Source: an uncultured Clostridia bacterium (GTDB taxonomy: Bacteria > Bacillota > Clostridia > Christensenellales > Borkfalkiaceae). From it: DNA of 60,430 bases. A model generated the notes under the pieces. The model ran no database searches. It saw only the letters and a program-made list of their open reading frames with translations, and was not told the DNA's origin. Position numbers and translations under genes: made by a program. The stretch spans positions 1-60,430 of the forward strand of contig CALVLN010000007.1 of assembly GCA_944338165.1 (NCBI GenBank). Direction: 5' to 3'. Positions 47,818 through 56,853 of the stretch are shown in pieces (positions within the stretch are counted from its first letter, which is position 1; each line of letters begins with the position of its first letter).

Positions 47818-49641
47818 ATGAAAAAGAAAGAAAGACTGACATACATCGGCGGACAGGCGGTCATCCAGGGCGTCATGATGCGCGGCAAGCGCGGCATGGC
47901 AACGGCTGTGCGTGACGACAAAGGCGTCATCCAGATGGAGGCGAAGCGCATCACCCCGCCCGAAAAGCGGACCAAGTGGTCGCGCGTGCCTTTCGTGCGC
48001 GGCGTCATTAATTTTGTGACGTCCTTCATCGCGGGCATGGGGGCACTTCTTCGCAGTTCGGAGGTCGCTATGGGCGACACGCAGGAGACGCCGTCCAAAT
48101 TTGAACGCTGGCTTGCCGAACGCTGGAAGATCAGCGTCACGGGGGTGCTCACCACGGTTTCCACGGTGATCGGCGTCGCGCTGGCCGTGGTGCTGTTCAT
48201 GTTTTTGCCGCAGTTTCTGGCGGATCTCATCTCCGGCGCCGCTCCCGCCGCCGTTCCCGCGGATTCCATCTGGTATAACCTCATCGAGGGCGGGTTCCGC
48301 CTCCTTATCTTCATCGGATACGTTCTTCTGACGTTCTGCATGAAGAGCATGCGGGAGACGTACCAGTATCACGGCGCCGAACATAAAACCATCTCCTGTT
48401 ACGAATACGGGCTTCCCCTCACGGTGGAGAACGTAAGGGGGTGCACCCGCGTGCATGACCGCTGCGGCACGACCTTTCTCTTTTTGGTCATGGTCATCTC
48501 CATCATCGTGTTTGCGCTTGCCAATTATCTCACGGCGGGCTTTTTGCATACGGGCATCGGCGCGCTCGATTTTATCATCGGCCTGCTTTTAAAGCTCATC
48601 CTGCTCCCCGTCGTTGCGGGCGTTTCGTATGAGGTCTTAAAGCTGCTCGCCATGATCCAGTCCCCCGTCGTGCTGCCGCTGAAGGCGCCCGGGCTCCTGC
48701 TCCAGATGCTGACCACGCGCGAACCGACGGACGACATGATCGAATGCGCCATCGCCGCCTTTGAAAAGGTATTGGATATGGACGCCGATCCCGAATCGCC
48801 GGAAAAGACGTTTGCCACTGAGACCAAACTTTCCCGCCTCACGGCGATGATGAAAAAGAGTTTCGCGGAAAAGGGCATCGACGAATCGGACGCGGAGTGG
48901 ATCTTAAGCCTCACGCTCGACATCCCGCGCAGCAAGCTCTCCGAGGAGCGCATCATCACGCAGGCGGAATGCCGCAAGGTGCTCGACGTGTTCGAGGAGC
49001 GCATGACGGGGCGTCCGCTCTGGTACGTGTTCGGCGATACCGATTTTTACGGCTATAAGATCAAGGTGGACGAGCGCGTGCTCATCCCCCGCCCCGAAAC
49101 GGAGATCCTCGTCCAGCAGGCGGTGCTTGCGCTCGAAGATGGGGACAGCATGCTCGATCTGTGCACGGGCAGCGGCGCGATCGCCGTTGCCGTCGCCTGC
49201 GAGGCAGCCAAAGATAAGACCGTCTCCGTGACGGCGGCGGATATCTCCGAGGACGCGCTGGAAGTCGCGCGTGAAAACGCGCGCATCAACAAGGCAAACG
49301 TCACCTTCGTGAAGTCGGATCTGTTCTCCAACGTGCGCGGCAGATTCAACCTCATCACCGCAAATCCGCCCTATGTGCCGTGTGCCGAGATCGGTACGCT
49401 CGCGCGCGAAGTGCGGGACTTTGAACCTCACATCGCCCTCGACGGCGGGGAGGACGGGCTGGATTTTTATCGCCGCATCGCGGAAAAAATACACCGTTAC
49501 CTCGTACATGGCGGCATGCTCATCCTCGAATGCGGGGAAAATCAGGCGCAGGAAGTGCTCAAGATCTTCAGCAAATGCGATTATGCGATGGTCGTCAAAG
49601 ACCTCGAGGGCAAAGAGCGTATCGTCAAGATCGTCGTCTGA
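47818..49641 (+). CDS. prmC: DUF1385 membrane domain fused to PrmC, RF glutamine N5-methyltransferase
   Basis: A 607-aa fusion. Residues 1-320 are DUF1385: TYIGGQAVIQGVMMRG at the start, YHGAEHKTISCYE at 183-195, GCTRVHDRCGTTF at 208-220, and four hydrophobic segments. Residues about 330-607 are PrmC: a helical N-domain (about 335-415), PRPETEILV, LCTGSGAIAVA for SAM and the catalytic NPPY motif at 516-519. PrmC methylates the GGQ glutamine of release factors, and prfA is the next gene, 12 bp away. In many Firmicutes DUF1385 and prmC are adjacent separate genes. No stop or frame change separates them here. The ATG at 47818 lacks a good ribosome binding site. Confidence 0.92.
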   Translation: MKKKERLTYIGGQAVIQGVMMRGKRGMATAVRDDKGVIQMEAKRITPPEKRTKWSRVPFVRGVINFVTSFIAGMGALLRSSEVAMGDTQETPSKFERWLAERWKISVTGVLTTVSTVIGVALAVVLFMFLPQFLADLISGAAPAAVPADSIWYNLIEGGFRLLIFIGYVLLTFCMKSMRETYQYHGAEHKTISCYEYGLPLTVENVRGCTRVHDRCGTTFLFLVMVISIIVFALANYLTAGFLHTGIGALDFIIGLLLKLILLPVVAGVSYEVLKLLAMIQSPVVLPLKAPGLLLQMLTTREPTDDMIECAIAAFEKVLDMDADPESPEKTFATETKLSRLTAMMKKSFAEKGIDESDAEWILSLTLDIPRSKLSEERIITQAECRKVLDVFEERMTGRPLWYVFGDTDFYGYKIKVDERVLIPRPETEILVQQAVLALEDGDSMLDLCTGSGAIAVAVACEAAKDKTVSVTAADISEDALEVARENARINKANVTFVKSDLFSNVRGRFNLITANPPYVPCAEIGTLAREVRDFEPHIALDGGEDGLDFYRRIAEKIHRYLVHGGMLILECGENQAQEVLKIFSKCDYAMVVKDLEGKERIVKIVV

Positions 49642-49653
49642 CGGAGGCTCGGC

Positions 49654-50730
49654 ATGACGGAAAAGCTGCAGGCCATATTATCGCGCTACGACGAGCTCGG
49701 CGTCCTCCTTTCCCGTCCGGATGCGGGCAGCGACGCCGCGGCGTGGGCGCGCCTTTCCAAGGAACGGGCGGCGCTTGCGGAGACGGCGGAGGCATACCGC
49801 GCATACCTTGCCGCGGAAGCGCAGGCGGACGAGGCGGCAAAGGGCGCCGCCGCGGAGGCGGATCCTGAAATGAAGGCGCTCTTCGCCGAAGAAGAGGCCG
49901 CATGCCGCGGGCGGGCGTCGGAACTTCTGGAGCGCATCCGGGAACTGCTCCTGCCCGTGGATGAAAACGACGAGCGCAACTGTACGCTGGAGATCCGCGC
50001 GGGTGCGGGCGGCGAGGAGGCGGCACTGTTCGCCTACGAACTTTACCGCATGTACATGGCGTATTGCGAAAAGCACAGATTCCGTTGGGAGGTCGTCGAC
50101 CTCAGCGAGACGGAGCTGGGCGGCATCAAGGAAGCCATCGTCAACGTCAGCGGCAGGGGCGCCTATAAACGTTTGAAATTTGAAAGCGGCGTGCATCGCG
50201 TCCAGCGCGTTCCGGAGACGGAATCGCAGGGCCGGCTGCATACGTCTACGGTGACGGTCGCCGTGCTGCCGGAAGCGGAAGAGGTGGAAGTGTCGATCGA
50301 CGAAAAGGACATCCGCGTCGATCTGTACCGATCTTCCGGTGCGGGCGGGCAAAAGGTCAACAAGACGGAGACTGCCATCCGCATCACGCATTTTCCTACG
50401 GGCATCGTCGTTACCTGCCAGGACGAGCGTTCGCAGCTGAAAAACAAAGAAAAGGCGTTCCGCGTGCTGCGCGCGCGCCTGTATGATCTCTATCGTTCCC
50501 GTCAAAACTCTGCCGAGGCAAAAAACCGCAAGAGCCTGGTGGGGACGGGGGACCGCAGCGAACGTATCCGCACCTATAACTTTCCGCAGAGCCGCGTGAC
50601 CGATCACAGGATCGGGCTCAGCCTGCATTCCCTGAGCGATTTTCTCGCCGGGAATATGGATCAGATGATCGATGCGCTTGCGCGCGCCGAACGGGAAGCG
50701 CGCCTTGCGGAAGGGACTTCGGAAGAATAA
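49654..50730 (+). CDS. prfA: Peptide chain release factor 1
   Basis: A 358-aa class I release factor for UAA and UAG. The GGQ loop is in [17 protein letters not shown] (about residues 225-241); [17 protein letters not shown] precedes it and the codon-recognition region follows. [20 protein letters not shown] and the C-terminal domain are normal. It starts 12 bp after the DUF1385-PrmC gene whose PrmC half should methylate its GGQ glutamine. The start is ATG 49654 after ggaggctcgg. Confidence 0.95.
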   Translation: MTEKLQAILSRYDELGVLLSRPDAGSDAAAWARLSKERAALAETAEAYRAYLAAEAQADEAAKGAAAEADPEMKALFAEEEAACRGRASELLERIRELLLPVDENDERNCTLEIRAGAGGEEAALFAYELYRMYMAYCEKHRFRWEVVDLSETELGGIKEAIVNVSGRGAYKRLKFESGVHRVQRVPETESQGRLHTSTVTVAVLPEAEEVEVSIDEKDIRVDLYRSSGAGGQKVNKTETAIRITHFPTGIVVTCQDERSQLKNKEKAFRVLRARLYDLYRSRQNSAEAKNRKSLVGTGDRSERIRTYNFPQSRVTDHRIGLSLHSLSDFLAGNMDQMIDALARAEREARLAEGTSEE

Positions 50731-50822
50731 ACCGCAGCGCCCGGGAGGCGGGACGGCATAAACGCGGGCATGGGCCCGCCGTATGCAGCGTCTCGCACAG
50801 ACCCGGACGAAGGAGGAAGACT

Positions 50823-52022
50823 ATGAAAGAAAGACTTGCAAAACGCATGCTGGCCATCTCGCCTTCGCTTACGCTCGCCATCAGCGCCAAAGCCAAGGCG
50901 ATGAAGGCGGCAGGGGAAGACGTCGTCAATTTCGGCGTCGGGGAGCCCGACTTCAATACTCCCGCGCACATCGTGGAGGCGGCAAAGGAGGCGCTCGACA
51001 GGGGCTGCACCAAGTACACGCCCTCGGCGGGGCTTCTGGAGCTGCGCCGCGCCATCGCCGAAAAATTCAAGCGCGACAACGATCTCGATTACGATTCGTC
51101 GCAGATCATCGTCTCCAACGGCGCCAAGCATTCGATCTTCAACGTCTGCTATGCGCTGCTCGAACCGGGCGACGAGGTCATCATTCCCGCGCCCTATTGG
51201 CTGACGTATCCCGAAGTCGTCAAGGTGTGCGGCGGCGTGCCCGTTGCCGTGCAGACGCTGCGGGAAAACAACTTCAAGATCACGCCCGAACAGCTGAAGG
51301 CGGCGATCACGCCCAAGACCAAGCTCTTTATCTTCAATTCGCCCAACAATCCCACCGGCGCGGTGTATTCGGAGGCGGAGGTGCGCGCCCTCGCAAAGGT
51401 GTGCGAGGAAGCGGAGATCTTCGTGCTTTCCGATGAGATCTATGAAAAGCTCGTCTACGGGTCGGTGAGGCCTTTCTCCATGGCGGCATGCTCGGAGAAG
51501 ATGAAGGATCTCACGATCACCGTCAACGGCGTCTCCAAGACGTATTCCATGACGGGCTGGCGCATCGGCTATCTCGCCGCACCCAGGGATATCGCAAAGG
51601 CGATCGATTCGTTCCAGAGCCACGCTACCTCCAACGCCAATTCCATCGCCCAGTACGCGACGCTCAAGGCGCTCAATTCGCCCGAGGCGGAAGTGGAGGA
51701 GATGGTAGCCATCTTTTCCAAGCGGCGGGAGGTCATGCTCCGGCGCATCGCGGAGATGGAAGGCGTCTCCTGCGTGGTGCCGGAGGGCGCGTTCTACGCC
51801 ATGCTCATCGTCGACGAGACGTACGGCAAACAGTTCGGCAGCGCCCGCATCGAGGGGTCCGTCTCTTTTGCCGACATCCTTTTGGACGCCGCCAAAGTTG
51901 CGGTCGTTCCCGGCGCGGCGTTCGGCGCGGATGACTGCGTGCGCCTCTCCTATTCACTGTCCATGAAGGACATGCTGGCGGGACTCGACCGCATCGACGC
52001 CTTCGTGCGGAGCCTTGCCTGA
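50823..52022 (+). CDS. aspB: Aspartate aminotransferase, PLP class I
   Basis: A 399-aa fold-type I aminotransferase making aspartate from oxaloacetate and glutamate. The N-terminus has AISPSLTLAISAKAKAM and NFGVGEPDFNTP. The PLP lysine is in VNGVSKTYSMTGWRIGY (about residue 240), with NSPNNPTGAVYSE, DEIYEKLVYG and the C-terminal Arg region DCVRLSYSLS. Strong AAGGAGGAAG site. The 92-bp gap after prfA shows a small GC hairpin and no promoter I can defend. Specificity for aspartate is typical for this subgroup but some members accept aromatic or branched substrates. Confidence 0.9.
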   Translation: MKERLAKRMLAISPSLTLAISAKAKAMKAAGEDVVNFGVGEPDFNTPAHIVEAAKEALDRGCTKYTPSAGLLELRRAIAEKFKRDNDLDYDSSQIIVSNGAKHSIFNVCYALLEPGDEVIIPAPYWLTYPEVVKVCGGVPVAVQTLRENNFKITPEQLKAAITPKTKLFIFNSPNNPTGAVYSEAEVRALAKVCEEAEIFVLSDEIYEKLVYGSVRPFSMAACSEKMKDLTITVNGVSKTYSMTGWRIGYLAAPRDIAKAIDSFQSHATSNANSIAQYATLKALNSPEAEVEEMVAIFSKRREVMLRRIAEMEGVSCVVPEGAFYAMLIVDETYGKQFGSARIEGSVSFADILLDAAKVAVVPGAAFGADDCVRLSYSLSMKDMLAGLDRIDAFVRSLA

Positions 52023-52064
52023 GCGTCTGCCGAGAAAATTTTAAGGGAATTTTTTGCAAACCCC

Positions 52065-52093
52065 TTGAAATCTGCGCGGAAAGTTGGTACAAT
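52065..52093 (+). promoter_or_regulatory. Promoter of the small P-loop protein gene
   Basis: TTGAAA (52065-52070) and TACAAT (52088-52093) with a 17-bp spacer. Confidence 0.8.
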
Positions 52094-52140
52094 AAAGATA
52101 AGAAAACCTGCCGTGAGGCAGATCAAGGAGGATTCATGAT

Positions 52141-52548
52141 ATGATCAAGATCATTTGCGGACCCAAAGGCAGCGGGAAGACCAAGCGGATCATCGATGCG
52201 GCGAACGCGGCGGTGGCCGATGCGAAGGGTCACTTGATCTTCATTACCGATACGAAGAGATATATGTATGACCTGAAACGCGACGTCCGGTTCATCGACG
52301 TGACCGATTACGCGGTCGCCGGCGAGGATGCGCTCTGCGGGTTCATCAAGGGCGCCATTGCCTGCAATTACGACAACGAGTATATCTTCGTGGACGGCGT
52401 CGCGCGCATTGCCGGCAAGGACCTCAAGGACATGGCGGCATTCTTCTATATGCTCGAAAAGATCTCGGAAAAGCGCGCGCTGCAGATCTACGTCACCTGC
52501 AGCTGCGAGCAGGAACAGCTTCCCGATTTTATCGCGAAGTATCTGTAA
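52141..52548 (+). CDS. Small P-loop ATPase-like protein of unknown function
   Basis: A 135-aa protein. Walker A is CGPKGSGKTKRIID (about residues 6-19), and a Walker B-like EYIFVDGVARIAG lies at about 78-90. LIFITDTKRYMYDLKRDVRFIDVTDY is conserved-looking. It is far too short for a helicase or kinase domain of normal size; the fold resembles a minimal P-loop core. The ribosome binding site aaggagg precedes the start. It has its own promoter (52065-52093) and terminator (52568-52602), forming a single-gene unit before thrC. Similar stand-alone proteins exist in Firmicutes but I cannot give a function. Confidence 0.8.
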   Translation: MIKIICGPKGSGKTKRIIDAANAAVADAKGHLIFITDTKRYMYDLKRDVRFIDVTDYAVAGEDALCGFIKGAIACNYDNEYIFVDGVARIAGKDLKDMAAFFYMLEKISEKRALQIYVTCSCEQEQLPDFIAKYL

Positions 52549-52567
52549 CGGAATCCGGCAAACGGCG

Positions 52568-52602
52568 ACTCTCGGGCAACTGCCCGGGAGTTGCCTGTTT
52601 TT
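52568..52602 (+). terminator. Terminator after the small P-loop gene
   Basis: A 10-bp stem (52568-52577/52582-52591, one G:T pair) with an aact loop, then a few bases and ttttt (52598-52602). Confidence 0.68.
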
Positions 52603-52641
52603 GCGGCGGCACCCGCCCTTGCGGGAAAAAAGGAGGAGTAC

Positions 52642-54135
52642 ATGGAATTTATCAGTACGAGAGGAGGAGAACGGGTCACGGGCGCGCAGGCGATCGTACA
52701 GGGCATCGCCAAGGACGGCGGGCTCTTCGTCCCCGCGTCGTTCCCTGCCGTCACGCGCGCGGAACTTGAAGGGATGCTCGGCATGGATTATCCCGAGCGC
52801 GCGGCGTTCGTCCTGCATAAATATCTCGATGAATACGACGAGGCGGAACTGACGGAGGCGCTGCGTGCGGCGTACGCACAGTTTGAAGGCGACGATCCCG
52901 CGCCCCTCGTGCGCGTTGAGAACGGCATGTATATGCTCGAACTCTTCCACGGTCCGACCTGCGCATTCAAAGACATGGCGCTCACCGTGCTGCCGTATCT
53001 TTTGAAAAAGGGATGCGAGCTGACGGGGGTGAAGGAACAGATCCTCATCCTCACCGCCACCAGCGGCGATACGGGCAAGGCGGCGCTCGAAGGGTTCAAG
53101 GATGCGCCCGGGATCAAGATCGCCGTGTTTTACCCGGAAGACGGCGTCTCCAAGATGCAGAAGCTGCAGATGTGCACGCAGGACGGGGAAAACGTGGACG
53201 TGGTGGGCGTGCGCGGTAATTTTGACGACTGCCAGACGGCGGTCAAGCGCATGTTCCGTTCGGAAGAATGCAACCGCGCCATTGCCGAAAAAGGCTACCG
53301 CCTCTCCTCGGCAAATTCCATCAACTTCGGCAGGCTTGCCCCGCAGATCGCCTATTATTTTTCCGCGTATCTCGACCTCGTTTCTTCCGAGCAGATCAAA
53401 CCGGGCGACGAAGTCGATTTCGCCGTGCCCACGGGCAATTTCGGGAACATCCTGGCCGGGTATTATGCCAAGCGCATGGGGCTTCCCGTCGGCAAACTCG
53501 TCTGCGCCTCCAACAAGAACAACGTTCTGACCGATTTCATGGCGAGCGGCGTGTACGACTGCAAGCGTCCCTTCTTCAAGACCATGTCTCCCTCCATGGA
53601 TATCCTCATCTCTTCCAACCTCGAGCGGCTCATCTTCGAAGTGTCGGGTAGGAACGCGCAGCTCACCGCCGAGCGCATGCAGTCGCTCCGCAAGACGGGC
53701 CGGTACGATATGCGCCCCGAGGAGATGATGGCCATCCGCGAGACCTTCTTTGCGGGCTGCACCTCGGAGGACGATACGGTGGAGTGCATGTATGAGTTCT
53801 TTTCCGAATACGGCTACCCCATGGATACGCATACCGGGGTCGCCATGCACGTCGCGCAGAAGTATGAAAAGTACAGGGAAGACAACCACGAAAAGGACGT
53901 GCGCCCCATGGTCGTGGTGAGCACGGCGAGCCCGTATAAGTTCCCGCAGGACGTGCTGTATGCGCTCACGGGGAACGACGTCAAGGATAGTTTCAAGGGC
54001 ATCAAGCGCATCAATCTGCTCACGGCGATGAAGGTGCCGGAAAGCCTGAAGGCGCTCCGCTATAAGCCGATGCGCTTTAAAGGCGTCCTTTCCCCGGACA
54101 AGCTTTTCGACGAAGTGCTGAAATTCCTCGGATAA
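52642..54135 (+). CDS. thrC: Threonine synthase
   Basis: A 497-aa fold-type II PLP enzyme converting O-phosphohomoserine to threonine. The N-terminal STRGGERVTGAQAIVQGIAKDGGLFVP is the long-form (E. coli/yeast-like) threonine synthase signature. The PLP lysine is in FHGPTCAFKDMAL (about residue 112), and LTATSGDTGKAALEGF, SANSINFGRLAPQIAYYF, VPTGNFGNILAGYYAK and DTHTGVAMHVA follow. AAGGAGG fixes the start at 52642 in preference to upstream ATGs. A promoter for it was not obvious; terminator at 54150-54181. Confidence 0.95.
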   Translation: MEFISTRGGERVTGAQAIVQGIAKDGGLFVPASFPAVTRAELEGMLGMDYPERAAFVLHKYLDEYDEAELTEALRAAYAQFEGDDPAPLVRVENGMYMLELFHGPTCAFKDMALTVLPYLLKKGCELTGVKEQILILTATSGDTGKAALEGFKDAPGIKIAVFYPEDGVSKMQKLQMCTQDGENVDVVGVRGNFDDCQTAVKRMFRSEECNRAIAEKGYRLSSANSINFGRLAPQIAYYFSAYLDLVSSEQIKPGDEVDFAVPTGNFGNILAGYYAKRMGLPVGKLVCASNKNNVLTDFMASGVYDCKRPFFKTMSPSMDILISSNLERLIFEVSGRNAQLTAERMQSLRKTGRYDMRPEEMMAIRETFFAGCTSEDDTVECMYEFFSEYGYPMDTHTGVAMHVAQKYEKYREDNHEKDVRPMVVVSTASPYKFPQDVLYALTGNDVKDSFKGIKRINLLTAMKVPESLKALRYKPMRFKGVLSPDKLFDEVLKFLG

Positions 54136-54149
54136 CAATAAAATCATTC

Positions 54150-54181
54150 CCGCCCCGCACGTTTGGTGCGGGGCGGTTTTT
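54150..54181 (+). terminator. Terminator of thrC
   Basis: An 11-bp perfect stem (54150-54160/54166-54176) with a gtttg loop, then ttttt. Confidence 0.88.
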
Positions 54182-54266
54182 CACGACATGGTAGCGCCGT
54201 TGTGCGCGGCGTGCCGGTTATTCATGCGATTTGGGATAAAAAGCGCGCATTTTTCCCCTTCCGCCG

Positions 54267-54295
54267 TTGCAATCGTCCGGGAAATGTGGTATAAT
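54267..54295 (+). promoter_or_regulatory. Promoter of the trpS operon
   Basis: TTGCAA (54267-54272) and TATAAT (54290-54295) with a 17-bp spacer. The 54182-54345 gap shows no gene and no T-box (no TGGNACCGCG-like box). Confidence 0.85.
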
Positions 54296-54345
54296 AGCAA
54301 AAAAGTATCTTTTCGGACGCTACGTCCGTTTGCGAGGCTGCAAAT

Positions 54346-55341
54346 ATGGAAAAGAAGGTATTGTATTCGGCCGTTCAGCCGAGCGGGAATCTCACCATCG
54401 GCAACTATACGGGCGCGATCCGCAACTGGGTCGCCCTGCAGGACGAATACGAGTGTTTTTATGCGATCGCCAACATGCACGCCATCACCGTCCGGCAGGA
54501 ACCTGCGGAACTGCGCCGCAGAACGGTGGAACTTCTGGCGCTCTATATCGCCTGCGGCGTCGATCCCGCGCGCTGTACGCTTTACGTGCAGTCGCAGGTC
54601 CCGCAGCACGCGGAACTTGCGTGGGTGCTCAATACCATCACCTACGTGGGGGAGATGGAGCGCATGACGCAGTTCAAGGATAAGAGCGCCAGGCATGCGG
54701 AAAACATCAACATGGGGCTCATGGATTATCCCGTGCTGATGGCGGCGGATATCTTGCTTTATCAGACGGACGTCGTGCCCGTCGGCATCGATCAGCGCCA
54801 GCATCTGGAGATCGCCCGCGACATCGCCGCCCGCTTCAACAACCGCTACGGGGAGACGTTCCGTATGCCGGAAGGGTACATCCTCAAGGCGGGCGCCAAG
54901 ATCGCTTCCCTGCAGGACCCTGCAAAGAAGATGAGCAAATCGGATGAAAATCCGAACGCATCCGTTTTTCTTTCCGACGACAGGGATACGGTCATCCGCA
55001 AGTTCAAGCGCGCCGTCACGGACAGCGGCAGCGAGATCGTCGCGTCCGAAGAAAAGCCGGGCGTTTCCAATCTGCTCAATATCTACGCGGCGTTTGCGGG
55101 CTGCACGGTGGAAGAGGCGGAACGCGCCTTTGCCGGGAAGGGGTACGGCGAATTCAAGCTTGCCGTGGGGGAGACGGTCGCCGACGTGCTCGCGCCCATC
55201 CAGGCGGAGCAAAAGCGGCTGCTTTCCGATAAGGCGTATCTGAACGCCGTCCTGAAAGAGGGCGCGGAGCGCGCCTTCAAGGCGGCCCGCAGGACGCTCT
55301 CTAAAGTTTACCGCAAGATCGGGTTTTATCAGGGGGATTGA
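54346..55341 (+). CDS. trpS: Tryptophan--tRNA ligase
   Basis: A 331-aa class I synthetase. The HIGH-equivalent motif is SGNLTIGNYTGAIRNW (residues about 14-29) and KMSKS appears as PAKKMSKSDENP (about 198-209). VGEMERMTQFKDKS, DYPVLMAADILLY and GIDQRQHLEIARDIA form the Trp and tRNA acceptor pocket. Length and order are standard for bacteria. It is the first gene from the 54267-54295 promoter and stops 2 bp before the DUF5685 start. Confidence 0.96.
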   Translation: MEKKVLYSAVQPSGNLTIGNYTGAIRNWVALQDEYECFYAIANMHAITVRQEPAELRRRTVELLALYIACGVDPARCTLYVQSQVPQHAELAWVLNTITYVGEMERMTQFKDKSARHAENINMGLMDYPVLMAADILLYQTDVVPVGIDQRQHLEIARDIAARFNNRYGETFRMPEGYILKAGAKIASLQDPAKKMSKSDENPNASVFLSDDRDTVIRKFKRAVTDSGSEIVASEEKPGVSNLLNIYAAFAGCTVEEAERAFAGKGYGEFKLAVGETVADVLAPIQAEQKRLLSDKAYLNAVLKEGAERAFKAARRTLSKVYRKIGFYQGD

Positions 55342-55343
55342 CC

Positions 55344-56222
55344 GTGTTCGGATATATCCGTTATGACCTGCCCAATCTGTTCGTAAAGGACTTCATGCTC
55401 TATAAGGCGCTTTACTGCGGGCTTTGCAAGGGCATCGCCAGGAGCTGCGGCAATGCGGCGCGCATGGGGCTTTCCTACGACGTGACGTTTCTCTCCGCGC
55501 TCCTGCACAATATGACGGGGCAGGATATCCGGATCGAGGAACAGCATTGTTTTGAGCATTGCATCTCCCGCCAGCCCATCGCCTGCGTGGACGCGCTGAC
55601 GGAGGAGCTGGGGGCGCTGAATACCATCCTCGTCTATTACAAACTCACCGACGACATCGCGGACGGCGACAGGGGGCGCGGCAAACGGCTGTGGTTCCGC
55701 CGCGGGTTTGCGCGCGCCGGGGAGAAATACCCCGAGCTCGAGCAGATCGTCGCCCGTCATCTCGCCGCCCAGGCGGAGACGGAAAAGAGCGGGGCGCCCT
55801 CGCCCGACCGCGCGGCGGAAGCTTCGGCGCAGATGATGCAGCAGCTCTCCGCACACTTTCTGAAGGAGGCGCGCACGCCTGCGTCGGACGAATTGTTTTA
55901 TGCGATCGGCAAATGGGTGTACCTCATCGACGCGCTGGACGATTACGACAAGGACAAAAAGAAGGGCGCATACAATCCCTTCCTGCTTTCTTACGGCTGC
56001 GCGGATAAAAAGACGCTCGTATCGACGCAGGGCGAGGAGCTTTCTTTCCTCTTCGATACGCTCTTTTATTCCCTGCGCGAGGCGCTCTCCGGGATCACGT
56101 TCGCCTTCAACCGCGACCTCACGGATAACATCCTGCTGCGCGGGATTCCCGCGGAGACGGCGCGCGTCCTGCGCGGCGAGAAACGGCAGAAGGCGAAAAA
56201 ACAGGTCAAGGTCATCGTATAA
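55344..56222 (+). CDS. DUF5685 family protein
   Basis: A 292-aa protein resembling DUF5685. The N-terminus MFGYIRYDLPNLFVKDFMLYKALYCGLC, starting at GTG 55344, fits the family's pattern; an earlier TTG at 55338 would be too close to the AGGGGG site. Conserved parts are YCGLCKGIARSCG, LHNMTGQD, EQHCFEHCISRQPIAC and KWVYLIDALDDYDKDKKKGAYNPFLL. Six or more Cys residues suggest a metal site. No function is established. Its neighbours on the same strand, a J-like protein and a small membrane protein, recur with it as far as I remember, so a shared process is likely. Confidence 0.83.
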   Translation: MFGYIRYDLPNLFVKDFMLYKALYCGLCKGIARSCGNAARMGLSYDVTFLSALLHNMTGQDIRIEEQHCFEHCISRQPIACVDALTEELGALNTILVYYKLTDDIADGDRGRGKRLWFRRGFARAGEKYPELEQIVARHLAAQAETEKSGAPSPDRAAEASAQMMQQLSAHFLKEARTPASDELFYAIGKWVYLIDALDDYDKDKKKGAYNPFLLSYGCADKKTLVSTQGEELSFLFDTLFYSLREALSGITFAFNRDLTDNILLRGIPAETARVLRGEKRQKAKKQVKVIV

Positions 56223-56247
56223 ATAAATCAGACGACAGGAGTAGAGA

Positions 56248-56853
56248 ATGAACGAATATTATGAGCTCCTCGGCGTCGCGCAGGACGCGGCGGACGAGGA
56301 GATCGAGCGGGCATACCGCGCGCTCAAGGCAAAGTACGCGGAAGAACAATGGCAGGAAGGCGCCGCCGGAAACGAGGCGGCGAAGATGCTCGGCAAGCTC
56401 GACGCCGCTTACGAGGCGATCATGTCCGACCGCCGCGAGCGCGCGCAGTCGGGCGGCGGGAGCGGTGCGCTCAAAGAGGTGGGGGATTGCATCCGCCGCG
56501 GGGATATCGCGGCGGCACAGGCAAAACTCGACGAATTCAACGAGCGGGGGGCGGAGTGGCATTATCTGCAGTCCGTGGTCTTTTTCCGCAAGAACTGGAT
56601 GAACGAGAGCAAGAAACAGCTTGAGATCGCCATGCAGATGGATCCGTCCAACCAGAAGTACAAGGACGCTTACGAAAAGCTGACCGCGCGCACGGAATAC
56701 CGCCGCGAAACGGGCGGCGCGCCCAACATCGATCCGGATCCCGCTTCGGGTTCGGAGCAGATGGGGGGGAATCTCTGCGCCAACTGTGCAAGCTGCTGTT
56801 ATACCTATCTCTGCGTCAACTGCCTGTTCAATCTCTGCTGCAATTGTTCGTAA
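56248..56853 (+). CDS. J-domain-like protein lacking HPD, with cysteine-rich tail
   Basis: A 201-aa protein. Residues 1-66 match a DnaJ J-domain in helices I-III (YYELLGVAQDAADEEIERAYRALKAKY...), but the HPD tripeptide that triggers DnaK ATPase is replaced by AEE. A helical repeat-like middle (about 75-150, RGDIAAAQAKLDEF, WHYLQSVVFFRKN, AMQMDPSNQKYKDAYEKL) resembles TPR. The last 25 residues contain nine cysteines, beginning CANCASCC and ending CCNC, and could bind metal. It follows the DUF5685 gene by 25 bp and abuts the next gene. It probably binds an Hsp70-like or other partner but cannot stimulate it classically. Confidence 0.83.
   Translation: MNEYYELLGVAQDAADEEIERAYRALKAKYAEEQWQEGAAGNEAAKMLGKLDAAYEAIMSDRRERAQSGGGSGALKEVGDCIRRGDIAAAQAKLDEFNERGAEWHYLQSVVFFRKNWMNESKKQLEIAMQMDPSNQKYKDAYEKLTARTEYRRETGGAPNIDPDPASGSEQMGGNLCANCASCCYTYLCVNCLFNLCCNCS

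Noticed and set aside
54182..54345. Possible T-box or trp leader before trpS
   Set aside because: No T-box consensus, no run of Trp codons and a simple promoter is present.
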